Source: JANLQX01 sp043775075 (GTDB lineage: Bacteria > Actinomycetota > Acidimicrobiia > Acidimicrobiales > JANYDT01). From it: DNA of 28,610 nucleotides. The notes under the pieces are model-generated. The model saw nothing but the letters and a program-made list of their open reading frames with translations, was not told the origin of the DNA and made no database searches. The stretch lies in NCBI GenBank assembly GCA_043775075.1, contig JAYVSS010000031.1, forward strand, positions 1 to 28,610, read 5' to 3'. A program made the position numbers and the translations under genes. This document shows positions 6,909-14,705 of the stretch, piece after piece (within the stretch, counting starts at the first letter, position 1; each line of letters begins with the position of its first letter).

Positions 6909-7317
6909 GGTTCCCCTTCGGAGAGGCTCGGGTCCAGATGTTTCCCCCGGACGACACATGGTCGGCCGGGAACGTATGCATCGAGCATCGGCACCACCCC
7001 CAGCGACCTGAATGCTTTTCTTCCGATTCGCCACCACCCGCCGTCTCCAAACGTTCACCTGCGCCGACGAACGAAGTCCCCGTCAACCCACTGATCAGGC
7101 GCCTGACCGGCCGCCGACCAGCGCTGACTCCGCCGACACGGGGCCGGGACGCGACCACTACAGTTGACGCGCCGTCCTCGGGCCCTCGCGCCACAGACGG
7201 ATCGTTGCCCGGCCGCTTGCGACCGGATGCGCGTCCCCTGTCCGCCGACGCATCAGCGCTTCACGCGCCCGGTCGTCTCATCGCCCCATGCCTCACGGCC
7301 CAAAGGAGTCTCCTTCG
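6909..7317. other. Intergenic region between divergent tetR-type and homospermidine synthase genes
   Basis: No convincing gene is seen. It holds the ribosome site of the TetR gene at its left edge, a 12-bp palindrome (7095-7106), a TACAGT box at 7158-7163 that could be a -10 for the plus strand, and the synthase ribosome site at its right edge. Confidence 0.6.
7095..7106. promoter_or_regulatory. Perfect palindrome, candidate TetR operator
   Basis: TCAGGCGCCTGA is a perfect 12-bp inverted repeat in the gap between a TetR gene and its divergent neighbour, a usual place for a TetR-family operator. There is no direct evidence of binding. Confidence 0.4.
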
Positions 7318-8910
7318 ATGGAGCAAACAGTGTCCCCCCGCGTCTCGACCACGGACGCCATGCCAGCCATGCCAGCCATGCCCGCCATGCCCGCCACGCC
7401 CGCCGACGCGTCGGCCCTCCTCCACGGCGGAGCGCTATTGCCCCGAGTGCCATTTACCGGACGCATCCTCATGCTCGGCTGCGGCTCCGTCGCCCAGTGC
7501 ACCCTGCCGCTGCTCCTGCGCCACGTGTGCGCACCGACGCAGATCACGGTGATGGACTTCGTGGACAACCGCCGGCGGATTGCTGCCGAGATTGCTCAGG
7601 GCGTGACGTATGTGGTGGACCGAGTGGAGCGACACAACCTCGGAGTTGTGCTCGGATGCCATCTCGGAGCCGGTGACCTGCTCATCGACCTGGCGTGGAA
7701 CATCGACGCCTGCGAGATCCTCGAGTGGTGCCACAACGCCGGTGTGCTCTACCTCAACACCTCGGTGGAGCGGTGGGACGCCTATACCAACGCCGCGCAG
7801 CAGGACCCGCGCGACCGGAGTTTGTACGTACGTCATATGGACGTCCGCAAGATGGCCGCCGCGTGGACCGCTCCGGGACCGACCGCCGTACTCGAACACG
7901 GGGCCAACCCCGGCCTCGTCTCCCACTTCACCAAAGACGCCCTACGCACCATCGGCGAACGAGCCGTGGCAGAAGGCAAGCTCGCGCCACAGGCCGCCGA
8001 GGCCGTGACCGACGCGCTCGCCGCCAAGCGGTTCAACGACGTCGCCATGCACCTCGGCGTCAAAGTCATTCACGTGGCCGAGCGAGATACCCAGCTGACG
8101 AACAAGCCGAAGGAAGTCGGGGAGTTCGTCAACACCTGGAGCGTGGAGGGCCTGTACGAAGAGGGCGTGGCCCCGGCCGAATTGGGCTGGGGAACCCACG
8201 AACGCCGCCTGCCGGCCGACGCATACGTTCATCAGTCCGGTCCGTCGAACCAGATCGCCCTGGCGCGGATGGGCATGGATACCTGGGTCCGCTCGTGGAC
8301 GCCGCTGGGCGAGATCCACGGCATGGTCGTGCGCCACGGTGAGGCGTTCACCATTTCCGATCACCTCACGGTGTGGGACGGGGATCGGGCCGCTTATCGC
8401 CCGACCGTGCACTACACGTACTGTCCGAGCGACTCGGCCATTGCGTCGCTGCATGAGCTGCGCCAGAACCATTTGGTGATGCCCGCCCGCCAACGGATCC
8501 TCAACGACGAAATCCTGCCCGGCGGCGCAGATGCGATGGGCATCTTGCTCATGGGCCATCCGTACACCAGCTGGTGGACCGGCTCGGTGTTGACCATCGA
8601 CGAAGCCCGCGCCCTCGTCCCCGGCCAAAGCGCAACCACCGTGCAGGTTGGCATTTCGGTGATGGCCGCCGTGGTGTGGATCATCGAGAACCCTGAGCGC
8701 GGCGTGTGCGTTCCCGACGATATGGACGCCGACCGAGTGCTCAATATCGCTCGGCCGTACCTCGGCACCTATCACTCGGCGCCGAACGACTGGACGCCGC
8801 TGGCCAACCGGACAGAATCCGACCTGTTCGCTCGGTTCGCCGCACCGGCAATCCCGGCCTGCACAACTGACACCGACGAGACGTGGCAGTTCACGACGTT
8901 CCTGGTGTAG
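7318..8910 (+). CDS. hss: Homospermidine synthase (saccharopine-dehydrogenase-like fold)
   Basis: NAD-dependent enzyme that forms the symmetrical polyamine homospermidine from putrescine units; cytoplasmic. The 530-residue product has a Rossmann start GRILMLGCGSVAQCTLPLLL (48-67) and family blocks GVLYLNTSVERWDAY, AVLEHGANPGLVSHF, LGWGTHERRLP and MGHPYTSWWTGS, which I recognise from bacterial homospermidine synthases. The ATG at 7318 is chosen because AAAGGAG lies 9 bases upstream. An in-frame ATG at 7288 lacks such a site. The ribosome site sits in a perfect inverted repeat (AAGGAG T CTCCTT, 7303-7315) that might partly mask it. The N-terminus carries a slippage-type (Met-Pro-Ala)n run before the conserved part. 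A family-level alternative is another saccharopine-dehydrogenase-like reductase. Confidence 0.88.
   Translation: MEQTVSPRVSTTDAMPAMPAMPAMPATPADASALLHGGALLPRVPFTGRILMLGCGSVAQCTLPLLLRHVCAPTQITVMDFVDNRRRIAAEIAQGVTYVVDRVERHNLGVVLGCHLGAGDLLIDLAWNIDACEILEWCHNAGVLYLNTSVERWDAYTNAAQQDPRDRSLYVRHMDVRKMAAAWTAPGPTAVLEHGANPGLVSHFTKDALRTIGERAVAEGKLAPQAAEAVTDALAAKRFNDVAMHLGVKVIHVAERDTQLTNKPKEVGEFVNTWSVEGLYEEGVAPAELGWGTHERRLPADAYVHQSGPSNQIALARMGMDTWVRSWTPLGEIHGMVVRHGEAFTISDHLTVWDGDRAAYRPTVHYTYCPSDSAIASLHELRQNHLVMPARQRILNDEILPGGADAMGILLMGHPYTSWWTGSVLTIDEARALVPGQSATTVQVGISVMAAVVWIIENPERGVCVPDDMDADRVLNIARPYLGTYHSAPNDWTPLANRTESDLFARFAAPAIPACTTDTDETWQFTTFLV
7360..7404. repeat. 9-bp tandem repeat at the 5' end of hss
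   Basis: Five units of atgccNgcc (the last starting acg) encode MPAMPAMPAMPATPA, just before the conserved domain. Each ATG is in frame. Confidence 0.95.
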
Positions 8911-8938
8911 CGACGTTCCTGGTGAAGAGACGTTCCTG
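8895..8938. repeat. 17-bp tandem duplication across the hss stop codon
   Basis: gacgttcctggtgtagc (8895-8911) is followed by gacgttcctggtgaaga (8912-8928) and gacgttcctg (8929-8938). The first copy contains the TAG stop of hss; the others lie outside the gene. Confidence 0.9.
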
Positions 8939-8971
8939 CCATTGGAGAACGGCACCCCAGAAACGACAACG

Positions 8972-9007
8972 GGCGGCGCCAGATCACCGAGGTGAGTTGG
9001 CACCGCC
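8972..9007. terminator. Hairpin between convergent genes
   Basis: GGCGGCGCCA (8972-8981) pairs with TGGCACCGCC (8998-9007), one mismatch on plus and a G-U pair on minus, with an inner TCAC/GTGA stem. It lies between the ends of hss and coaA. No clean T-run follows, so it is a moderate call. Confidence 0.5.
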
Positions 9008-9156
9008 GCTGTTGGGGGGTCTTTGGCGGCGCTGAGGCAACCTGATGGTCTGACCGACCAACCGATCGTTCCCGCTCAGCACGCTTTAGCATGGATAACG
9101 TACGCTCCCCTCGCTCGCACTGTCAAGCAGATATATCTCAGCAACATTCCGCAATG

Positions 9157-9900
9157 TCATGGAATGGCGCGAGTGATGCGCTCGACGCAATGTTTGATGT
9201 CAAAGGTCACAACAAGATGAGCATTCGCTCGTGTCGGGGCGACGAACCGAGCCAGGTTTGGCAGGTTGATCATCTCCCACACCGACGACGCCATCTCTCG
9301 CCGACCACCCGGATCAAGCGCCATGAACCGTCGATAGAAACTCCCCGGATCGGTCTCGGCGTCGTCGATGTGGCGCAAAAACCGGTCCACGTACCATCGC
9401 TCCACGACCTCATCGGGGGCGTCGAGGTACACCGAGAGGTCTTGTACCGCCGCCAATCGGGGCTGCAGGGCATTCACTCCCTCCACCACGACAATCTCGC
9501 CGACCGTGACCGATGCCCCGGCGACGACGTCAAAGCTCCGGTGCGAGTACATCGGCACATCAACCGACGCCGCCCCGGCGCGAATTGCGCTGATCATGGA
9601 GGTGAGTGCTTCCTCGTCGTAGGTATCAGGCTCGCCCTTACGGTCGATCGCGCCCCGCTCCTCCAACACCGAATTGGGAAAGAGGAAACCGTCGGTAGCG
9701 ATCACCGTGGTGGTCACCCGATGCGAGGCGAGGTACGTCGCAAGCTCAGCTGCCACCGTCGACTTGCCCACGGCCACCGAGCCGCCGATACCGATCACCA
9801 ACGGGCGTCCACCGCAGCCTTTTTGAGCGCAAATGAGTTCGTCGCCCAACCACGACGCCAGTGCACAGGCCACGGCCGAATGTACCGCAGGTAGCGCCAT
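9157..9900 (-). CDS. coaA: Pantothenate kinase, type I
   Basis: Phosphorylates pantothenate with ATP, the first step of coenzyme A synthesis. The P-loop GIGGSVAVGKSTVA, the TDGFLFPN block, DIKHCV near the C-terminus and the family signature INLPNLARFVAPTRANAHLVV are all present. At 247 residues it is shorter than typical CoaA (about 310); the missing part is the N-terminal extension before the P-loop. The ATG at 9900 is taken. A TTG at 9915 adds five residues, and neither has a strong ribosome site. It is downstream of the GlcG-type gene on the same strand (76-bp gap). Confidence 0.9.
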   Translation of the reverse strand: MALPAVHSAVACALASWLGDELICAQKGCGGRPLVIGIGGSVAVGKSTVAAELATYLASHRVTTTVIATDGFLFPNSVLEERGAIDRKGEPDTYDEEALTSMISAIRAGAASVDVPMYSHRSFDVVAGASVTVGEIVVVEGVNALQPRLAAVQDLSVYLDAPDEVVERWYVDRFLRHIDDAETDPGSFYRRFMALDPGGRREMASSVWEMINLPNLARFVAPTRANAHLVVTFDIKHCVERITRAIP

Positions 9901-9976
9901 CTCTCGCGGCGTCAAGGGCTACCACTAGGGCGTGGATGGGCAACCCAGTTCTACGCGCCCGCCGCATCACATCGGG

Positions 9977-10426
9977 TCACGGTTCGCCACCATTGGCATC
10001 GGTGTTCAGTACGCCGGTGATTGCAGCGATAGCCCGCGTGGCGAGAGCAACGTCGTCGGCTTCGGCCAGACCGCTCACGGCCACCGCGCCGGCGCACACT
10101 CCTTCGACGATCACCGGCATGCCCCCGCCCCAGCCCACATAGCGCGCGTCGCCATGAAACGAGATGTCGTATCCGTGCTTCGGATCACGAGTCTGCGCGC
10201 CAATCGCGCCCGACGGCTGGCCCTCGCGAGCGGCGGTGAAGGCCTTGTGCTGGGCGATGTTGACCGACGACAGCGATGCCCCATCCATCCGTAGAACACC
10301 AATAATTTCTCCGTATGCGTCGGCTACGGCCACGACCAGGGCGACACCGCGGCGGCTGGCCTCGGCGACAATCACCTCGATCGCCTGCGTTGCTTCGAGG
10401 TGACCGATGGTTCGGATGTCGTGCAT
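9977..10426 (-). CDS. GlcG/HbpS family heme-binding-like protein
   Basis: A 149-residue protein of the DUF336 family (GlcG, HbpS, PduO C-terminal domain). Recognised by the pattern ALVVAVADAYGEIIGVLRMDGA, then HKAFTAAREGQPSG, then GGMPVIVEGVCAGAVAVSGL. Members bind heme or corrinoids or are of unknown role; nothing in the context fixes it here. The frame extends upstream to 10645 over pdxH, but the ATG at 10426 matches the family start. It has no ribosome site. Instead TACCCT (-10 type) stands 6 bases before the ATG, suggesting a leaderless transcript. It is 40 bp downstream of pdxH. Confidence 0.88.
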   Translation of the reverse strand: MHDIRTIGHLEATQAIEVIVAEASRRGVALVVAVADAYGEIIGVLRMDGASLSSVNIAQHKAFTAAREGQPSGAIGAQTRDPKHGYDISFHGDARYVGWGGGMPVIVEGVCAGAVAVSGLAEADDVALATRAIAAITGVLNTDANGGEP

Positions 10427-10466
10427 ACGCCCAGGGTATTCGCCCGCCAGACCGTGTGTTCGGCTG

Positions 10467-11147
10467 CTACGGAGCGAGGCGGTCGATTGTCCAACCCGAG
10501 CCGCTCCCCGGGCGGGAGTAGCGAAGCCGGTCGTGGAGACGCGACGGACGACCCTGCCAGAACTCAATCGTGGTGGGGAGGAGCCGAAAGCCTCCCCAGT
10601 GAGCGGGACGCACCAATTCGATTTCCGGGCGTTCGGAGAGCGCAACAGCGGCGTCCTCCAGGCCCTGCCGACCGTCGATTACTGTGCTCTGCGCGCTTAC
10701 GATTGCCCCCACGCGACTGCCGACCGGACGGGAGTTAAAATACGTGTCGCTCTCGGCCGCCGTAACCCGTTCCACCGAACCAAGCACGTTCACCTGACGC
10801 TCCAACTTGCCCCAGTAGAAGTTAAGCGCGGCGCGAGGATCCTCGGCGAGGGCACGGCCTTTCTGGCTGTTGTAGTTCGTGAACCATACGAAGCCGCGGT
10901 CGTCGAGCCCTTTCAACAACACGACGCGAGTCATCGGTTGACTGTCGAGCACGGTGGCCAACGTCATGGCGTGAGGTTCGTCGGTACCCGGTTGATGAGC
11001 GGCGTGGGCGGCGTCGAACCACACTTGAAACTGCACGAACGGATCGGGATCGACGGTTCCTTCTAGTAACTCGCCGCGCCGATAATCCATCCGCATATCG
11101 GCGAGCGGGCGGTTGGGGCCGGCGTCTGGCTCCCGTTCAGAACTCAT
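10467..11147 (-). CDS. pdxH: Pyridoxamine 5'-phosphate oxidase
   Basis: FMN enzyme oxidising pyridoxamine/pyridoxine 5'-phosphate to PLP. The 226-residue product shows the ordered family blocks MTRVVLLKGLDDRGFVWFTN, SQKGRALAEDPRAALNFYW, RQVNVLGSVERV, YFNSRPVGSRVGAIVSAQS and the C-terminal HWGGFRLLPTTIEFWQG followed by RLHDRLRY, with WTIDRLAP at the end. The ATG at 11147 starts MSSEREPDAGPN; the longer frame to 11195 is probably not used. No ribosome site is visible. It is divergent from the YeiH gene across a 68-bp gap that contains a 12-bp palindrome. Confidence 0.95.
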   Translation of the reverse strand: MSSEREPDAGPNRPLADMRMDYRRGELLEGTVDPDPFVQFQVWFDAAHAAHQPGTDEPHAMTLATVLDSQPMTRVVLLKGLDDRGFVWFTNYNSQKGRALAEDPRAALNFYWGKLERQVNVLGSVERVTAAESDTYFNSRPVGSRVGAIVSAQSTVIDGRQGLEDAAVALSERPEIELVRPAHWGGFRLLPTTIEFWQGRPSRLHDRLRYSRPGSGSGWTIDRLAP

Positions 11148-11158
11148 CTGTCTATCGT

Positions 11159-11170
11159 GCCCGATCGGGC
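11159..11170. promoter_or_regulatory. 12-bp palindrome in the pdxH/yeiH divergent gap
   Basis: GCCCGATCGGGC is a perfect inverted repeat 11 bp upstream of the pdxH start. It could be an operator. No regulator gene is adjacent. Confidence 0.3.
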
Positions 11171-11215
11171 GCGCAACCCGAGCGCGGTCGCCCACCGTCG
11201 TAGCATGACCGGCTC

Positions 11216-12259
11216 ATGGCGACCCGCGCTCAACTTCCTGGCCTGGGGCTGTGCGCCGTTATCGTCGCCCTGGCGTTTGCGATCGAAAAGTTCGTGAAGG
11301 CGAACACGCCCATCGTGCTCTCGCCGTTGGTGGCGGCCGTCCTCATGGGCGCCCTGCTCACCAATCTGCGCCTCCTACCCAACTTCGCTCGACCGGGGTT
11401 GCAGTATGCCGCCCGGCGCCTTCTGCGCGTCGGCATCGTGATCCTCGGCCTGCAACTTTCCCTGTCCAAACTTCGCGATCTCGGGGTGAAAGGACTGGCG
11501 CTGGTCCTCGTGACCACCACCGTGACGTTTTTCGGAACGCAGTGGTTGGGAAAGAAACTCGGTCTGTCGCCCGGCCTCCGCCTTCTTGTGGCCACCGGAT
11601 TTTCCATCTGCGGCGCGTCGGCGGTGGCCGCCATGCGGCCGGTGAGCGACGCCAGCGACGATGACACCGTCTACGCCATCGGCCTTGTCACCCTGTGCGG
11701 AAGCCTGGCCATCGCCCTTCTGCCGGCGATCGGCCACGCCCTCGGTTTCGGCGACGTCCGCTTTGGTACGTGGGTCGGGGCCAGCGTCCACGATGTCGCC
11801 CAGACCGTGGCCACGGCCGCCAGCCGAACGTCCGACGCCGCCCGTGAAGCAGCCATCGTGGTGAAACTCACCCGGGTCGTCATGCTCGCTCCACTCGTGG
11901 CCGGCGTCAGTGTGTGGCGTCGCCGTCAACTTGCGGCGAGCGCCGCCGTATCCTCGGGCCCGGCGGGCGGAGTTACTGCCCCGAAGTCCGCTCGGCCTCC
12001 GATCCTTCCCCTGTTCGTCGTTGGTTTCTTGGCCATGGTCGTACTCAACTCATCGGTGACGCTCCCCGTGGAATTCCTGAAGCAGGCCAAGAACGTGGAG
12101 CGCATGCTTTTGGCCGCCGCGCTCGTTGGGCTCGGAGCTGGCGTTGACGTCCGCAAGCTACGCGCCATCGGGTCCCGGCCGCTCATTCTTGGGCTGGCCT
12201 CGTGGGTCCTGATCGCCACGATGACGGCCGTCGGCGTCGTCGTCCTCAACATCGGCTGA
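11216..12259 (+). CDS. YeiH/UPF0324 family putative sulfate exporter
   Basis: Integral membrane protein of 347 residues with about ten hydrophobic segments. The family marks are FSICGASAVAAM in the first half, then GASVHDVAQTVATA after the central loop, and AALVGLGAGVDVRKL near the C-terminus. The family is called putative sulfate exporter (PSE); its substrate is not firmly established. TAGCAT lies 9 bases before the ATG and no ribosome site is seen. The next gene follows 43 bp later on the same strand. Confidence 0.9.
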   Translation: MATRAQLPGLGLCAVIVALAFAIEKFVKANTPIVLSPLVAAVLMGALLTNLRLLPNFARPGLQYAARRLLRVGIVILGLQLSLSKLRDLGVKGLALVLVTTTVTFFGTQWLGKKLGLSPGLRLLVATGFSICGASAVAAMRPVSDASDDDTVYAIGLVTLCGSLAIALLPAIGHALGFGDVRFGTWVGASVHDVAQTVATAASRTSDAAREAAIVVKLTRVVMLAPLVAGVSVWRRRQLAASAAVSSGPAGGVTAPKSARPPILPLFVVGFLAMVVLNSSVTLPVEFLKQAKNVERMLLAAALVGLGAGVDVRKLRAIGSRPLILGLASWVLIATMTAVGVVVLNIG

Positions 12260-12302
12260 AGTCCGTCCCCGGTAGCAGGCTCTTTGGGCATACGCTCAAA
12301 GA

Positions 12303-13187
12303 ATGGAGACCACCAGTGCCACTGCGGTGCTCACCCAACGGGTACGCGGGGCGTTGGCCGCCACCATCCGCCGCCAACTCGTCGGTGACCAGGCTGTGGT
12401 CCGTGACCTGACCCAACCGATCGACGGCGATCCCGGTCTGTTCGGTCCCGGCAGCGCCACCTGGCAAGTCCATGCCGACGCGGCCATGCTCATCGGTGGC
12501 GTGCGGGCGCTCCTCCTCCAGACCATGCACCCACTGGCGATGGCCGGGATCCACGATCATTCGGCCTACAAAACCGACCCCACCGGTCGTCTCTGGCGCA
12601 CCGCCGAATACGTCGGGACCACCAGCTTTGGCACCACCGCCGAAGCCGAACGAGCCGTCACCATGGTGAAGCGAGTGCACGTGAAGGTGCAGGGCACTGC
12701 GCCCGACGGGCGTCACTACGCGGCCAACGATCCCCACCTGCTCTCGTGGGTCCACCACGCCCTCACCGAGAGCTTCCTGGTCGCCTACCAGCGCTACGGG
12801 TCCCAACCGCTGAGTGCCCAGATGGCCGATCGTTATGTGGCCGAACAGGCCATGCTGGCCGACATGTTGGGGGCAAACACTCCCGGACCGGCGCGCTCCG
12901 TGGCCGAACTTCAGGCGTGGATGGTCGGCATTCGACCTGAACTCAAGGCTGGCAAACAGGCCCGCGATGCTGTGCGTTTCCTCCTCACGCCGCCCCTGCC
13001 GTTGCTCAGCCGCGGCCCGTACGCGGTGCTCGCCGCGGCGGCGGTCGGCCTCCTTCCCGGGTCGGTCACTCGGGCGCTGCGCATACCGGTGATTCCGTTG
13101 GCTGACCCACTCGCCGTTCGTCCGGCCACCAAGGCCCTGTCCGCGGTGATTGGCTGGGCCATGTCCGCCCCCCTACCGACGCCGTAA
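12303..13187 (+). CDS. Oxygenase MpaB-family / DUF2236 protein
   Basis: A 294-residue protein of the DUF2236 family, which includes rubber oxygenase Lcp-like and fungal MpaB' proteins with b-type heme. Recognised by LLLQTMHPLAMAGIHDHSAY, DPTGRLWRTAEYVGTTSFGT, VHVKVQGTAPDGRHYAANDP and WVHHALTESFLVAYQRY; the histidines in these blocks are the likely heme or metal ligands. The actual substrate is unknown. TACGCT stands exactly 6 bases before the ATG, the best leaderless signature in the window. The last codons and stop are part of a 56-bp tandem duplication. Confidence 0.88.
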   Translation: METTSATAVLTQRVRGALAATIRRQLVGDQAVVRDLTQPIDGDPGLFGPGSATWQVHADAAMLIGGVRALLLQTMHPLAMAGIHDHSAYKTDPTGRLWRTAEYVGTTSFGTTAEAERAVTMVKRVHVKVQGTAPDGRHYAANDPHLLSWVHHALTESFLVAYQRYGSQPLSAQMADRYVAEQAMLADMLGANTPGPARSVAELQAWMVGIRPELKAGKQARDAVRFLLTPPLPLLSRGPYAVLAAAAVGLLPGSVTRALRIPVIPLADPLAVRPATKALSAVIGWAMSAPLPTP

Positions 13188-13256
13188 CAGCCCTGTCCGC
13201 GATGATTGGCTGGGCCATGTCCGCCCCCCTACCGACGCCGTAACAGCCCTGTCCGC
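13134..13256. repeat. 56-bp tandem duplication at the 3' end of the DUF2236 gene
   Basis: 13134-13189 and 13190-13245 are identical except one base (cggtgat versus cgatgat). An 11-base third start follows (13246-13256). The first copy holds the last codons and the TAA; the second lies outside the gene. Confidence 0.97.
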
Positions 13257-13354
13257 AGCCCGAATCGCGAAAAACGGACGACCCGGAGGCCGACCGGTTC
13301 TCGGATGTTCTACTCTCCAGCTTCGACACGCCGTCAAGCGTCGATGCTGGCGAA

Positions 13355-13714
13355 TCAGCGGGCCCGTAGGCCGTCGCGAATCTCCATGAGCAGTGCATCA
13401 GTCGATGAAGGAGCGGCTGGTGGAGCGTCCTTCTTGAACTTGTTGTAGGCCTTCACCGCGAGAAAAACCACGAACGCAATGATCAAGAAGTTCACGAGGG
13501 TGGTGAGGAAGGCGCCGTAACGCACGACCCCCTTCCCGATTTTGAATTCCAGGGCATCGAAGCTCGGCTTACCGACAATGGCGCCGATGATCGCCATGAC
13601 GATGTTGTCGATGAACGACGTGATGAGCGCTCCGAACGCCGCCGCTACCACGAAGGCGACGGCCAACTCGACGAGGTTGCCCTTGCTTATGAAGTCTTTG
13701 AATTCTTGTAGCAC
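13355..13714 (-). CDS. mscL: Large-conductance mechanosensitive channel
   Basis: Homopentameric tension-gated pore that releases solutes in osmotic downshock. The 119-residue product starts LQEFKDFISKGNLVELAVAF, has TM1 (VAFVVAAAFGALITSFIDNI), a short periplasmic loop (KPSFDALEFKIGKGVVRYGA), TM2 (LTTLVNFLIIAFVVFLAV) and a charged cytoplasmic helix. The GTG at 13714 has AAAGGAG 9 bases upstream and gives the family N-terminus; the frame extends to 13756 without support. It is convergent with the DUF2236 gene and divergent from the Rpf-like gene. Confidence 0.96.
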   Translation of the reverse strand: MLQEFKDFISKGNLVELAVAFVVAAAFGALITSFIDNIVMAIIGAIVGKPSFDALEFKIGKGVVRYGAFLTTLVNFLIIAFVVFLAVKAYNKFKKDAPPAAPSSTDALLMEIRDGLRAR

Positions 13715-13942
13715 GACGGAGTGCTCCTTTGATTGGGAATGGGTCGACCGGCGCACGAGCCGTGTCGCAGGTCACACTAAAGCGCATTCACTGACGTGTC
13801 GAAGGGCGGCGATCCGGCGAAACCGCTTGCGGACTGGCGGGAAATGGGGGGTCTCCCGAGACTGGAACTCGTCTGGTCAATTCGCCACTAGCGTTTTCCC
13901 CCTTCCGCACCGCCACCCCCGTCCAACCCCTTGGAGGAACCG

Positions 13943-14605
13943 ATGCGCATCCTTTCCCTTCCTGTCCATCGAACGTTCATCGTTCGCTCAGCTGCTGTGG
14001 CCATTGTGTGCTTCGGCGGTGCACTCACGGCTTCGTCGGCCGTCGCCCAAGTGCCCCAACCACCCTCGGCCTCGCCACCCGGAGCATTCGTGGTGGATTC
14101 TGACCAACTCGGGACGGTGGCGTTGTCAGTCGTCCCGACACCGCCCCCAGCGACCACCGTGCCAACCCTGCCCCCAACTACCGGCCCGACCGCGGTCGTG
14201 AAGAAGAAGGCGAAGAAGGCGAAAACGGCGTCCACCGGACTGCGACTGCTCGACCCGCAAGCGGCTTCGGCGGGCACGGTGGCGCTCCCTCCCGACGCCG
14301 CTCCGGCGAGTGTCGGCGCGAGTGCCAGCGCCATTTCCAGTGCCAGTGCCAGTGCCGGGACGATTCCTGACTCCGCGTGGGCGGCGCTACGCAAATGTGA
14401 GTCCAACGGGAACTACGCGATAAATACCGGCAACGGGTACTACGGCGCGTACCAATTCGCCGTCAGCACCTGGCGCAAGCTCGGATACCCCGGCTTGCCG
14501 CACGAGGCGTCGCCTGCCACCCAGGACGAAGCAGCCCTAAAACTCCAGGCCCAGCAGGGCTGGGGCCCATGGCCCGCATGCACCCGCAGCCTCGGCCTCC
14601 GCTAG
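13943..14605 (+). CDS. Resuscitation-promoting-factor-like secreted protein
   Basis: Secreted protein of 220 residues. A signal peptide of about 35 residues ends near ASSAVAQ. A Pro/Thr/Ala- and Lys-rich spacer follows, then the Rpf transglycosylase-like domain from about residue 146: WAALRKCESNGNY with the catalytic glutamate (E153), GYYGAYQFAVSTWRKLG, and GWGPWPACTRSLGL. C152 and C213 would form the usual disulfide. The lysozyme-like domain cleaves peptidoglycan. The ATG at 13943 has TTGGAGG 6 bases upstream. The upstream 186 bp show no c-di-AMP (ydaO) riboswitch core that I can recognise. A Ser-Ala hexanucleotide repeat precedes the domain. Confidence 0.9.
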   Translation: MRILSLPVHRTFIVRSAAVAIVCFGGALTASSAVAQVPQPPSASPPGAFVVDSDQLGTVALSVVPTPPPATTVPTLPPTTGPTAVVKKKAKKAKTASTGLRLLDPQAASAGTVALPPDAAPASVGASASAISSASASAGTIPDSAWAALRKCESNGNYAINTGNGYYGAYQFAVSTWRKLGYPGLPHEASPATQDEAALKLQAQQGWGPWPACTRSLGLR

Positions 14606-14650
14606 TCACCCAGCCCACCTGCGACCTCGCCCGGCGCCCTCTCACATCCG

Positions 14651-14678
14651 CTGACTTGGAGCGTCCGTCGCTCCTCAG
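14651..14678. terminator. Possible bidirectional terminator hairpin
   Basis: GGAGCG - TCCGT - CGCTCC (14658-14674), with CTGA/TCAG able to pair outside it. It lies between the convergent Rpf-like and CoA-transferase genes. No T-run. Confidence 0.35.
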
Positions 14679-14705
14679 ACCAATCAACCCTGCCCACCTC
14701 GGCGT

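Noticed and set aside
9145..9166. CATTCC/GGAATG hairpin as a coaA terminator
   Set aside because: Only 6 bp, A/T-rich and overlapping the coaA stop codon. The hairpin at 8972-9007 is a better candidate.
13757..13942. c-di-AMP (ydaO) riboswitch upstream of the Rpf-like gene
   Set aside because: Rpf genes often have one, but I could not find its conserved core here.
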